From NCBI RefSeq assembly GCF_019285775.1, contig NZ_CP079105.1, positions 1,860,001-1,924,000 on the forward strand: a stretch of 64,000 nt of DNA, written 5' to 3'. The stretch comes from Skermania piniformis (GTDB lineage: Bacteria; Actinomycetota; Actinomycetes; Mycobacteriales; Mycobacteriaceae). The notes under the pieces were generated by a model. The model searched no databases and was not told the DNA's origin. It was given only the letters and a program-made list of their open reading frames with translations. How positions within the stretch are numbered: the first letter of the stretch is position 1; the number at the start of each line of letters is the position of its first letter. The position numbers and the translations under genes were made by a program. This document shows positions 25,320 to 32,992 of the stretch, piece by piece.

Positions 25320-26333
25320 ATGCTGTTCGAGTTCGACGCCGACCAGCGACTGCTGGCCGATACGGTCCGCGAAGTCGTTGCTCGGCAATGCACTTCGGCC
25401 CTGATTCGGGACATCGTGGACAAGGGCGCCGATCCCGGCCCGCTCTGGCAGACCTACGTCGGCCTGGGCTGGACCGAACTCACCGAGCCGGATTCGGCGG
25501 TCGAGCTCGGCATCGTGTGCGAGGAGCTGGGCCGGGCGACCGATCCGACGCCGTTCCTGGCGACCGTGTCCCAGTTCGCTCCGCTGGCGCCGGAGGTCGC
25601 GTGCAACCAGGCCGGCGCCGCAGTGTATTCCGGGGTCACCGCAGCACATGACGGGACGGACTGGCGGCTGCGCGGCACCGCTCGGTACGTGCTGGACGGG
25701 GATCGGGCCGAGCGGTTCGCGGTGGTGACCGACGCCGGCGTGTTCGTCGTGGACGCGGGTTCGGTGCGTGCCCGGCGGACTCCGGTGTTCGATCCGGTAT
25801 TACACGTGGCGGAGGTGACGTTCGACGACGTGGCAGCTGCCGAGTCCGCCCGTCGAGTGGTGGACGTGGCCGCTGCGCGGGAGCGAGCGCTCACCGCCAT
25901 GGCATTGCACACGGTCGGTGCGTGTCGGCGAATCCTCGATCTTTCGCTCGAACATGTCCGTAACCGCAAGCAGTTCGGCGTGGCGATCGGTTCGTTCCAA
26001 GCGGTGCAGCACAAGGCTGCCGACATGTACATCGCGATCGAACGAGCCCGGGCGCTGGGCTATTTCGCTGCGCTGTGCCTGGCCGCCGACGACCCGCGGC
26101 GCGCGCTGGCGGCGTCGATGGCCAAGGCGGCCGCGGGTGAGTGTCAGTCGTCGGTCTTCCGCAACGGTGTGCAACTGTTCGGCGGAATGGGCTTCACCTG
26201 GGAGAACGACCTGCAGTTCGCGATCAAGCGAGCCAAGGCCGGCGAGTTGATGCTCGGCGGCGCAGCTGCGCATCGGGCCGCGGTTGTCGACCACTACCGT
26301 GCGTTGGAAGGTAATCGTGCAGCTCACCTTTGA
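25320..26333 (+). CDS. acyl-CoA dehydrogenase family protein, short form
   Basis: 337-residue acyl-CoA dehydrogenase-like protein. The C-terminal helical domain is well kept (RKQFGVAIGSFQAVQHKAADM and LFGGMGFTWENDLQ, whose Glu may be the catalytic base). The middle beta domain is short and lacks the usual TEP-x-GSD flavin-contact motif, which is present in the next gene. Such unequal pairs form alpha2-beta2 dehydrogenases with shared FAD sites in steroid side-chain breakdown. ATG 25320 follows the SDR stop by 3 nt, and its 3' end overlaps the second subunit by 17 nt. Confidence 0.88.
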   Translation: MLFEFDADQRLLADTVREVVARQCTSALIRDIVDKGADPGPLWQTYVGLGWTELTEPDSAVELGIVCEELGRATDPTPFLATVSQFAPLAPEVACNQAGAAVYSGVTAAHDGTDWRLRGTARYVLDGDRAERFAVVTDAGVFVVDAGSVRARRTPVFDPVLHVAEVTFDDVAAAESARRVVDVAAARERALTAMALHTVGACRRILDLSLEHVRNRKQFGVAIGSFQAVQHKAADMYIAIERARALGYFAALCLAADDPRRALAASMAKAAAGECQSSVFRNGVQLFGGMGFTWENDLQFAIKRAKAGELMLGGAAAHRAAVVDHYRALEGNRAAHL

Positions 26334-27492
26334 TGCCGATGTCGAGGAGTTCCGGCGGAAGTTCGTCGAGTTTCTCGACGAACACATGCCGGCCCCGGGC
26401 GATGTTACCGAGCGATCGAAATCCAGTGCTCACGTACCGGATTGGGCGCGGCGGTGGCAGCGGTTGATGTTCGAGCACGGCTGGTTGCTGCCGGGAAACC
26501 CGCCGGAATTCGGTGGTCGCAACGCGACCGTTCTGCAGCAGTACGTCCATCTCGAGGAACTGTCCAAGCGCCGGATCTACCACAGCTTCAACCCGCAGGG
26601 TCTCGGCATCATCGCCGCATCGATCCTGTCTTTCGGCACCGACGAGCAGAAGCAACGGTGGGCGGTGCCGATCCTGCGGGCCGAGATCACCGCCGCGCTG
26701 GGTATGAGCGAACCCGGGGCCGGCTCGGACCTTGCCGGTCTGCGTACCCGAGCGGTGCGGGCCGGTGCCGAGTACGTGGTGGACGGGCAGAAGGTATGGA
26801 CCTCCGGTGCGCACGACGCGGACGTGCTGCTCACCTTCGTCCGGACCGACCCGACAGCGCCGAAACACCGAGGGATCAGTGTGTTGTTGATCCCGACGGA
26901 CACTCCGGGGGTGACCCGGCGGCCGTTCCCGTCGGTCTGCTCGCCCGACGATCTGGACTTCAACGAGGTCTACTTCGAGGGCGCGCGGGTACCGGTGGCG
27001 AACCGGATCGGTCCGGAGAACGGTGGCTGGCAGGTCGCGAACGGCTCGCTCGGTCACGAGCGCACGCTGCTCTGGCTGAGCTTTGCGGATCGGCTGGAGG
27101 ATCTACTCGGCGACTTCCGGCCGCGCACCGAACTCGACCGGGATGCCTACGCCCGACTGGTGATGGACAGCTACGCGCTGCGGATGCTCGGCTCGGGCGC
27201 ACTGGCCGCGGCCGCTCGTGGCGAGCAGGACACGGCTGCGCTGTCGATCCTCAAGGTCCTGGGTTCGGAGGCGTCGCAGGCGGCGTCCGAACGAGCTCTC
27301 GACGCGGTCGGTATCGAGGGGTTGACCCACCCGGCGGTGACCGCGCCGCCGCCACCGCTGAACATCGAGCACTTCTCGGCGAGTTGGTTCGAGCGCTATC
27401 TGCGTAGCTTCGCCGGCACCATCGCGGGCGGCACGTCGGAGATTCAGCGCAACATCATCGCGCAGCGGGTGCTAGGACTACCGCGCTCCTGA
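26317..27492 (+). CDS. acyl-CoA dehydrogenase family protein, long form
   Basis: 391-residue acyl-CoA dehydrogenase. MSEPGAGSDLAGL (about residue 129) contacts FAD and substrate, and the C-terminal signature AGTIAGGTSEIQRNIIAQRVLG is intact. The start chosen is GTG 26317, inside the end of the previous gene, with GGAAGG 6 nt upstream; an earlier in-frame start at 26284 would lie deeper in that gene. With the shorter upstream protein it probably forms a hetero-oligomer that introduces a double bond into an acyl-CoA. Confidence 0.88.
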   Translation: MQLTFDADVEEFRRKFVEFLDEHMPAPGDVTERSKSSAHVPDWARRWQRLMFEHGWLLPGNPPEFGGRNATVLQQYVHLEELSKRRIYHSFNPQGLGIIAASILSFGTDEQKQRWAVPILRAEITAALGMSEPGAGSDLAGLRTRAVRAGAEYVVDGQKVWTSGAHDADVLLTFVRTDPTAPKHRGISVLLIPTDTPGVTRRPFPSVCSPDDLDFNEVYFEGARVPVANRIGPENGGWQVANGSLGHERTLLWLSFADRLEDLLGDFRPRTELDRDAYARLVMDSYALRMLGSGALAAAARGEQDTAALSILKVLGSEASQAASERALDAVGIEGLTHPAVTAPPPPLNIEHFSASWFERYLRSFAGTIAGGTSEIQRNIIAQRVLGLPRS

Positions 27493-27530
27493 CCTGCGGC
27501 CGGCGCTCGCCCTCCCGGGGCCGGGGTTGT

Positions 27531-28073
27531 TCAGGTTCCGGCGAGCGGCGCTTCCTCGGGGCCGATCCCGAACGTGTTGAACGCCATGGCCAGAGTCGTG
27601 TAGCAGCCGACGGTGAAGACGAAGTCCATCCGCTGCCGGTCGTCCAGTCGTGCACCGAGCGCGGCCCACGTGGCGTCGGACAGGATCGATTGCTCGTCCA
27701 GCTCGTCCACGGCGCCGAGCACCACGCGATCGAATTCGTCGGCGGCCGCAGCGCCGGCGGCCGCAGCGATGTCGGCGTCGGTCAGGCCGGCCGCGCGGCC
27801 CAGTTTCATGTGGTGATGCCATTCGTAAGCGCAGTCGCGCCGGTGCGCGACCCGCAGAATCGTCAGCTCGCGCAGTCGCGGATCCAGCGTCGATCCGAAC
27901 AACAGATGCACGTTGAAGCCGAGGAACGCGCGGGTCAGTTCCGGGTGCCGGACCAACACGGCCAGAGCGTCGCCGGCGCCGGCGCGATTCCGCCGTTCCG
28001 CCGGAAGCAGCCGAGCCAACGCCCGATCGACCTCGTCGTTCCATTCCTCGTCGGGCAAGGGGGGCAGAGCCAT
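27531..28073 (-). CDS. carboxymuconolactone decarboxylase (AhpD-like) family protein
   Basis: 180-residue all-helical protein. The CMD core reads LRELTILRVAHRRDCAYEWHHH at about residues 88-109. The usual Cys-x-x-Cys of AhpD is reduced here to a single Cys followed by Trp-His-His-His, so peroxidase activity is unlikely. Related proteins act as decarboxylases or lactone-handling enzymes in ring degradation. It is divergent from 28218 across a promoter with an operator-like palindrome and convergent with the acyl-CoA dehydrogenase, whose stop is 38 bp away. Confidence 0.82.
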   Translation of the reverse strand: MALPPLPDEEWNDEVDRALARLLPAERRNRAGAGDALAVLVRHPELTRAFLGFNVHLLFGSTLDPRLRELTILRVAHRRDCAYEWHHHMKLGRAAGLTDADIAAAAGAAAADEFDRVVLGAVDELDEQSILSDATWAALGARLDDRQRMDFVFTVGCYTTLAMAFNTFGIGPEEAPLAGT

Positions 28074-28151
28074 GACGGCCTCCGAATCAAGTGACGGGCA
28101 ATCGGGTTGGCGAGCAGGGCCAAGCGATGACTTTGTGCGATTCTATTTCTA

Positions 28152-28180
28152 GATTCTCCGACCATGAGAACATAGTTTCC
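28152..28180. promoter_or_regulatory. operator-like palindromes in the divergent promoter 28074-28217
   Basis: GATTCTC at 28152-28158, a 7-nt spacer and GAGAACA at 28166-28172 repeat the arrangement at 12805. The overlapping GAGAACATAGTTTCC at 28166-28180 fits the 15-nt motif and matches the site before the mce operon. A minus-strand TATGTT lies within it. The site could control both the CMD protein and the operon starting at 28218. Confidence 0.55.
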
Positions 28181-28217
28181 GTCATTGGCGACCAGCAGAA
28201 GCGGGACGGGGAATCTC

Positions 28218-28808
28218 ATGACTGCTCACACACTCGACTCCTTCGACGGAAATCGCTCGGCTGCGCACCGCCGGGCGCATTCCCGCAAGCACGTATTGCG
28301 GTACCGATTGGCAGTGGTCGCTCCCTCCGCCATCGAGGTCGTGCGGCACATCGGGGGTTGGCTGTGTGATCGCACCATGGCGGGTTGGGATGTCACCGCG
28401 GTGATCACCGATACCGCCGACGCGCGTTCGCTGGAGATTCTCGGCGTCGCAGTGCTGGAGCTGGAGGCGTCGCTGGCCACGTCGGCGCACGACACGTGGC
28501 CGCACGCGTTGGCGGTCGCGCCGGAACTCTACGACCAGGATTCGCGAGTACGCACCGGCGTGCTCGGCTGTCTCGACCAGGGTTCGGCCGAGGTGGCGAT
28601 GTGGGGCGATGCGATGCCGGACGAACTCGACGATCGGCTCGGCACCGTCTGCCATCGGCTGAGCGTGGCGGCACGGGCGTTCAAGGGTTGCGCGCTCGCT
28701 GCGGCGGGATTGCCCACCGCTGATATCGAGTATTCGGAAGTTTTCCGCAGTGGCGAGCTCTCGGTGACCGGCCGGTGGGGCGGCACCGATCTGCTGCCGG
28801 TGGCCTGA
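28218..28808 (+). CDS. conserved-looking protein of unknown function
   Basis: 196-residue soluble protein that I do not recognise. The start is ATG 28218 (an in-frame TTG at 28185 is less likely). An N-terminal basic stretch (HRRAHSRKHVLRYR) precedes a segment that reads like a small alpha/beta domain: VVRHIGGWLCDRTMAGWDVT, then ITDTADARSLEILG. There are no signal peptide, membrane segments or catalytic motifs. It is followed 4 nt later by an acyl-CoA ligase, and its promoter has the cluster's operator-like site, so a role in the same pathway or its control is likely. Confidence 0.7.
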   Translation: MTAHTLDSFDGNRSAAHRRAHSRKHVLRYRLAVVAPSAIEVVRHIGGWLCDRTMAGWDVTAVITDTADARSLEILGVAVLELEASLATSAHDTWPHALAVAPELYDQDSRVRTGVLGCLDQGSAEVAMWGDAMPDELDDRLGTVCHRLSVAARAFKGCALAAAGLPTADIEYSEVFRSGELSVTGRWGGTDLLPVA

Positions 28809-28812
28809 CGGA

Positions 28813-30327
28813 ATGAGTTTATCGCTGCTGCTCGAAATGGCAGCAACCGGCAATTCGGATCGGCCCGCGGTGGCCTGTGCGGAGATCGCGTGGACGGTCG
28901 GCGAGCTGCAGGCGCTGGTACAGCGCGGTTCCGGCATCGTCGCCGAGTCCGGGGCACGCAGCGTCGCGTATGTCGGTACCGGCGGGCACATGCTGCCGCT
29001 GCTGTTGTTTGCCGCCGCCGGTGCGGCAGTCCCGTTCACTCCGCTGAACTATCGGCTCAGCGTCGAGGCGCTCGGATCGCTGATCGATCGACTGGACAAT
29101 CCGCTGCTGGTCTACGACGAGGAATATCGCGCGGTGCTCGACGCGGGCGCACCGAGGTCGGTGCCCGCGCTGAGTTCGACCCGGTTCCTGGCACAGGCGG
29201 CGACCGCCGCACCGGTGACCGAGTTCGCCGATCCGGACGAGGTGGCGGTGGTGCTGTTCACCTCCGGCACGACTGCGGCACCCAAAGCAGTGGAGCTCAC
29301 CCACCAGAACCTGACCGAATACATCACCGGAACGGTCGAGTTCGACTCGGCCGCCGTGGGGGACACCGCGCTGGTCGGCGTGCCGCCCTACCACATTGCC
29401 GGGGTCAGCGCGGCGCTGTCCAATCTGTACGCCGGCCGCCGGATCGTGTACCTGCGCACCTTCGATGCGGCGCGCTGGGTCGAGCTGGTCGGCACCGAGC
29501 AGGTGACCTCGGCGACCGTGGTGCCGACCATGCTGTCGCGCATCGTCACCGAGGTGGAACGCGCCGGTACCCGGCTGCCGTCGTTGCGCACCCTCGCCTA
29601 CGGCGGGTCCAAGGTGCCGCAACCGCTGTTGCGGACGGCGTTGAAGCTGCTTCCCGACGTCGGTTTCGTCAACGCCTACGGTCTGACCGAGACGAGTTCT
29701 ACGATCACGGTGCTCGGGCCGGACGAGCATCGCGCGGCACTCGCCGCGACGGACCCGGCGGTCGCCGACCGGTTGGGGTCGGTCGGTACGCCGGTACCCG
29801 GTATCGAACTGCAGATCCGCGCCGCAGACGGCACCGTCCTCGGGCCCGGTGAATCGGGCGAACTGTTCGTTCGCGGCCCACAGGTATCCGGGCGATACAC
29901 CGGCATCGGTTCGGTGCTCGACCCGCAGGGCTGGTTCCCCACCCGGGATCGGGCGATGCTCGACGCGGCCGGCTACCTGTTCCTGGGCGGTCGTGCCGAC
30001 GACACGATCATCCGGGGCGGTGAGAACATCGCCCCCGCCGAGATCGAGGATGTGCTGGTCGAACATTCGCAGGTGCGCGAGGTGGCGGTGATCGGGGTGG
30101 ACGACGCGCAGTGGGGGCAGATCATCGTTGCGGTCGTGGTGCCGGTCGCCGCGGCATCCCCGGACGCGGAGGCGCTTCGAGCCTTCGTGCGCTCGAACCT
30201 GCGTGGCTCGCGGACACCGGACCGGGTCGTGTTCCGGACGGCGCTGCCGGTCACCCCGACCGGCAAGATTCTGCGGCGCGAGCTCGTGGCGGAGTACGGC
30301 GGCCCACCCGGAAAGGACGATCGATGA
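28813..30327 (+). CDS. acyl-CoA ligase (class I adenylate-forming enzyme)
   Basis: 504-residue AMP-binding ligase. The phosphate-binding loop is FTSGTTAAPKAVELTH, with Ala where Gly is usual. Next come NAYGLTETSS, a variant core motif WFPTRDRAML (Pro-Thr-Arg-Asp in place of His-Thr-Gly-Asp, keeping the Asp), IIRGGENIAPAEIED and the catalytic Lys in VTPTGKILRREL. It should activate a carboxylic acid with CoA. ATG 28813 is 4 nt after the unknown gene at 28218, and its stop overlaps the next small gene. Third adenylate-forming ligase in the cluster. Confidence 0.88.
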   Translation: MSLSLLLEMAATGNSDRPAVACAEIAWTVGELQALVQRGSGIVAESGARSVAYVGTGGHMLPLLLFAAAGAAVPFTPLNYRLSVEALGSLIDRLDNPLLVYDEEYRAVLDAGAPRSVPALSSTRFLAQAATAAPVTEFADPDEVAVVLFTSGTTAAPKAVELTHQNLTEYITGTVEFDSAAVGDTALVGVPPYHIAGVSAALSNLYAGRRIVYLRTFDAARWVELVGTEQVTSATVVPTMLSRIVTEVERAGTRLPSLRTLAYGGSKVPQPLLRTALKLLPDVGFVNAYGLTETSSTITVLGPDEHRAALAATDPAVADRLGSVGTPVPGIELQIRAADGTVLGPGESGELFVRGPQVSGRYTGIGSVLDPQGWFPTRDRAMLDAAGYLFLGGRADDTIIRGGENIAPAEIEDVLVEHSQVREVAVIGVDDAQWGQIIVAVVVPVAAASPDAEALRAFVRSNLRGSRTPDRVVFRTALPVTPTGKILRRELVAEYGGPPGKDDR

Positions 30328-30626
30328 TCAAGAACGGAGCGCGCCTGCGCAGTCAGGTGTGCGATACCGAGGTGATCGTGGTGCGTGCCACCGACGGCTT
30401 GGCCGACCTGCGGGCCGGTGGGGTGGCGATGGTGCCGCTCGACGGTGCACGCGAGCCGCACGGCGCGCCGATGGCCGGATTCGACGGTGGTGCGCTGCTG
30501 GGCAAGCGCTATGTCGACGAGTCCGGCGCCGAGGTGTTGGTCACCAAGCCCGGCGCCGGCAGCCTGAGCGTGGGCACGGCGCTGTTGCAGGTCAAGGCGG
30601 CCAAACCGCTGCCGGCCAGCGACTGA
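30324..30626 (+). CDS. small protein of unknown function
   Basis: 100-residue soluble protein starting at ATG 30324, overlapping the ligase stop by 4 nt. The sequence (KNGARLRSQVCDTEVIVVRA near the N-terminus, EVLVTKPGAGSLSVGTALL near the end) suggests a small beta-rich domain. I do not recognise the family with certainty. Tight coupling to the acyl-CoA ligase suggests it serves the same step. Confidence 0.75.
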   Translation: MIKNGARLRSQVCDTEVIVVRATDGLADLRAGGVAMVPLDGAREPHGAPMAGFDGGALLGKRYVDESGAEVLVTKPGAGSLSVGTALLQVKAAKPLPASD

Positions 30627-30662
30627 TCGCTCGGCAGCGGTCCGCGCACATCTGTCCCTAGG

Positions 30663-31484
30663 TCAATTCGGCAGTCGAATCAACGCTTCCTGGGCGAAGG
30701 ACGCGACCAGTCGGCCGTCCGCAGTGAGGATGTCGCCACGTCCGAAGGTCCTGCCATGCGCCAGGATCGGACTGTGCTGACGGAGTAGCTGCCAGTCGTC
30801 GCTGCGTACCGCGCGGTGGAACCAGAGGGTGTGCGAGGTCACCGCTGAGCGGAACCGGGTGCCGTTCCCGGTATGACTCAGCCCCTCCTCGGGGCGTAGT
30901 GCGGTCCCGATCAGGGTGAGATCGGTGGCGTAGGCAGTCAGCGCAGCGCCGAGGTCCGGATCCACCGCCGGTGTTCGCATCCAGAGTTCGTAGTCGGGTG
31001 GTCCGGCAGCGGTGCTGTCCAGATCGACGACGGCGCGGGTCTGCCACGGCACCAAACTCATCTCGACGTCGTGGGCCGCGCCGGGACACGCACCCGGGGC
31101 GGGGACGGTCTGTCGATCCCGCCCGTCCTCCGGCACGTGCATGGAGACGACGGCAGCGGCGACGACGTGTGGATCTTGTCGAGCGGTGACGGTCGCGCCG
31201 GCGAACGACCTACCTTCGTGGGCGGTGGTCACCTCGTAGCGGATCGGGGTGTCGGAGCGTCCTTCTCGCGGGAACACGGTGTGCATCGACTTCACCGACT
31301 TGTCCGGGAAGGTGGCGCGGGCCGCGAGCAGCAGTTGCCCGAGGATCTGCCCCCCGAAGACCCGGTGGTAGGGGAGGTGCTGGTTGGACCCGAGGTAGGC
31401 ACAGTGGCCGTGGTCGGGCGGCGGTTCCAGGGCTACCGGTTCCAGCTTCAAGCAGGTGACCAGGTCGTTCCACATATCAGACAC
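30663..31484 (-). CDS. TesB-type acyl-CoA thioesterase
   Basis: 273-residue double-hotdog thioesterase that should hydrolyse acyl-CoA to free acid and CoA. The N-terminal hotdog has YHRVFGGQILGQLL (about residues 39-52) and MHTVFPREG. The C-terminal half has the LDSTAAGPPDYELWM, THTLWFHR and SFAQEALIR stretches of the TesB family. The start is GTG 31484 (GTG TCT GAT ATG); the alternative ATG three codons later is possible. A minus-strand TACACT -10 element lies 5 nt upstream of the GTG, so the message is probably leaderless. Convergent with the small gene at 30324. Confidence 0.87.
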   Translation of the reverse strand: MSDMWNDLVTCLKLEPVALEPPPDHGHCAYLGSNQHLPYHRVFGGQILGQLLLAARATFPDKSVKSMHTVFPREGRSDTPIRYEVTTAHEGRSFAGATVTARQDPHVVAAAVVSMHVPEDGRDRQTVPAPGACPGAAHDVEMSLVPWQTRAVVDLDSTAAGPPDYELWMRTPAVDPDLGAALTAYATDLTLIGTALRPEEGLSHTGNGTRFRSAVTSHTLWFHRAVRSDDWQLLRQHSPILAHGRTFGRGDILTADGRLVASFAQEALIRLPN

Positions 31485-31495
31485 ACTTCAGTGTA
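31485..31495 (-). promoter_or_regulatory. -10 element of the thioesterase gene, leaderless type
   Basis: On the minus strand TACACT (31495-31490) is followed by 5 nt and the GTG start. ACACT-TC-AGTGT (31483-31494) is also a small palindrome that could bind a repressor at the start site. No ribosome-binding site is present. Confidence 0.45.
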
Positions 31496-31542
31496 GTAGG
31501 CACCTTCCGAAATAGGGCAACGCTACCTGCGAAAAAAGAAAA

Positions 31543-31555
31543 CGCGATTATCGCG
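31543..31555. promoter_or_regulatory. CGCGA-TTA-TCGCG palindrome in the divergent thioesterase-dsbA region
   Basis: Perfect 5-bp inverted arms around a TTA centre, 98 bp before the DsbA-like gene. It could be an operator; no other copy was noticed in the window. Confidence 0.3.
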
Positions 31556-31607
31556 CGGCATGGCCGCGATGCGGCCCGAGGTCCCGCGACGGTGCCGGGT
31601 CGAGCTC

Positions 31608-31613
31608 TAGAAT
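31608..31613 (+). promoter_or_regulatory. -10 element upstream of the DsbA-like gene
   Basis: TAGAAT is a near-consensus actinobacterial -10 hexamer, 27 bp before the ATG at 31641. The predicted transcript leader is about 20 nt and contains GGAAGCGAGG as a possible ribosome-binding site. Confidence 0.5.
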
Positions 31614-31640
31614 CCGGCCTGGAAGCGAGGTCTATCTCTG

Positions 31641-32387
31641 ATGAGCACCGATGACGGCAAGAAGCGAACATCGTCGACCGCCGCGCGCAGCAGCGCGTTG
31701 GTCACCGACTCGGCCGGTGGCGCGCGCCGACGCAGCGTCGGGATTCAACTCGGCCTGGCCGCGGTCCTGGTGGGTTTGATCGGGGCGATCGCCTTCGGCG
31801 TGACGCGGGACAAGTCGACGAACGATGCGGCGCCGGTGCAGCCGCCCGCGGTGGCCCGAGCCGACGGCGCGATCCGGATCGGCTCGGCTGATCCGAAGGT
31901 CGTGGTGACCGTGGTCGAAGACTTCCAGTGCCCGGCCTGCAAGCAGTTCGAGGCGGCCGGTTCGGCGACGCTCACCGAGCTGGCCACCGGGGATGTCGCC
32001 GTGGACTATCGACCGATCGCGATCTTGAATCGGATGTCGTCGACGAACTATTCCACCCGTGCCGCGGCAGCGGCCTACTGTGTCGCCGAAGCCGACATCG
32101 GCGCATGGCCGGCCTGGCATGCGGCCATGTTCGCCCAGCAGCCCGCGGAGGGCGGTGCCGGCCTGACCGATCGACAGATCATCGATATCGCTGCCGCCGC
32201 AGGCATCACCGGCGACCCGGTGGCGCAGTGCATCACCTCGAACCGGTACGGCAGCTACGCCGATCAGAACACCACCGCGGCCACCGACGGGGGGATCGAC
32301 CACACCCCGACCGTGCTGGTCGACGGCAAAGAGGTGCAAAGCCCGACCCCGGAGGCATTGCGGGCCGCGGTCGCCGCGGCGCAGTGA
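31641..32387 (+). CDS. DsbA-like membrane-anchored thioredoxin-fold protein
   Basis: 248-residue protein with one N-terminal membrane segment (about residues 35-55) and an extracytoplasmic thioredoxin domain. The active site is EDFQCPACKQF (Cys-Pro-Ala-Cys, about residues 96-102), and the cis-Pro loop is DHTPTVLVDG. It introduces disulfides into exported proteins. The gene for a VKOR-type membrane reoxidant follows with a 4-nt overlap, the same pairing as Rv2969c-Rv2968c in Mycobacterium tuberculosis. Confidence 0.9.
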   Translation: MSTDDGKKRTSSTAARSSALVTDSAGGARRRSVGIQLGLAAVLVGLIGAIAFGVTRDKSTNDAAPVQPPAVARADGAIRIGSADPKVVVTVVEDFQCPACKQFEAAGSATLTELATGDVAVDYRPIAILNRMSSTNYSTRAAAAAYCVAEADIGAWPAWHAAMFAQQPAEGGAGLTDRQIIDIAAAAGITGDPVAQCITSNRYGSYADQNTTAATDGGIDHTPTVLVDGKEVQSPTPEALRAAVAAAQ

Positions 32388-32947
32388 CCGCAACCCGCGG
32401 AGCCGGCCGATACCTGGCCGGTGGCGGGGCTGTCGGCTTGGCTGCGGCATCGGCGCTGACGATCGAGCGGTTCGAGCTGCTGATCGACCCGACGTACCGG
32501 CCGTCCTGCAGCATCAACCCGGTGCTGTCCTGCGGCTCGGTGATGGTCACCGATCAGGCGGCCGCCTTCGGCTTCCCGAATTCGATCATCGGTATCGTCG
32601 CGTTCACCGTCGTCGCGGTGTCCGGTGTGTTGCTGGCGTCCGGCACGCCGATCCCGCGCTGGTACCTGCGCGGACTGTGGGCCGGAGCGCTGCTCGGTGT
32701 CGTCTTCGTCCACTGGCTGATCTTCCAGAGCCTCTACCGGATCGGCGCGTTGTGCCCGTACTGCATGGTGGTGTGGGCGGTGACGATCCCGACGTTCACA
32801 GTGCTCAGTCGCCTGGTGGTGGCCCGGCCGGGCCCGGTGTCGGCCGCGCTGCTGGAGTGGCGGTGGGCGATCACCGGGGTCTGGTTCGGGGTGGTGTTGT
32901 TGCTGATCTACCTGCGCTTCGAGAGTTACTGGAACACGCTGTGGTGA
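32384..32947 (+). CDS. vitamin K epoxide reductase (VKOR) family protein
   Basis: 187-residue membrane protein with about five hydrophobic segments. The active-site pair is CPYC (about residues 124-127), and the loop pair lies in PSCSINPVLSCGS (about residues 40-52). It reoxidises the DsbA-like partner using quinone. The start is GTG 32384 overlapping the dsbA stop by 4 nt. Confidence 0.92.
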   Translation: MTATRGAGRYLAGGGAVGLAAASALTIERFELLIDPTYRPSCSINPVLSCGSVMVTDQAAAFGFPNSIIGIVAFTVVAVSGVLLASGTPIPRWYLRGLWAGALLGVVFVHWLIFQSLYRIGALCPYCMVVWAVTIPTFTVLSRLVVARPGPVSAALLEWRWAITGVWFGVVLLLIYLRFESYWNTLW

Positions 32948-32980
32948 TTCGGCTTCGCCGAGGGGTGATTCGGGTCGACC

Positions 32981-32986
32981 TAACCT
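32981..32986 (+). promoter_or_regulatory. -10 element of the glutaminase gene, leaderless type
   Basis: TAACCT is followed by 6 nt and the ATG at 32993, and no ribosome-binding site is present. Transcription would start at or next to the start codon. Confidence 0.5.
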
Positions 32987-32992
32987 GAACTG

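Noticed and set aside
27499-27552. Bidirectional terminator between the convergent acyl-CoA dehydrogenase and CMD genes
   Set aside because: GGCGCTCGCC and GGCGAGCGGCGC could pair, but the right arm is inside the CMD coding sequence, the loop is long and no T-run follows.
28166-28180. KstR operator
   Set aside because: KstR sites have AAC and GTT two bases apart; all copies here have three bases between the core arms.
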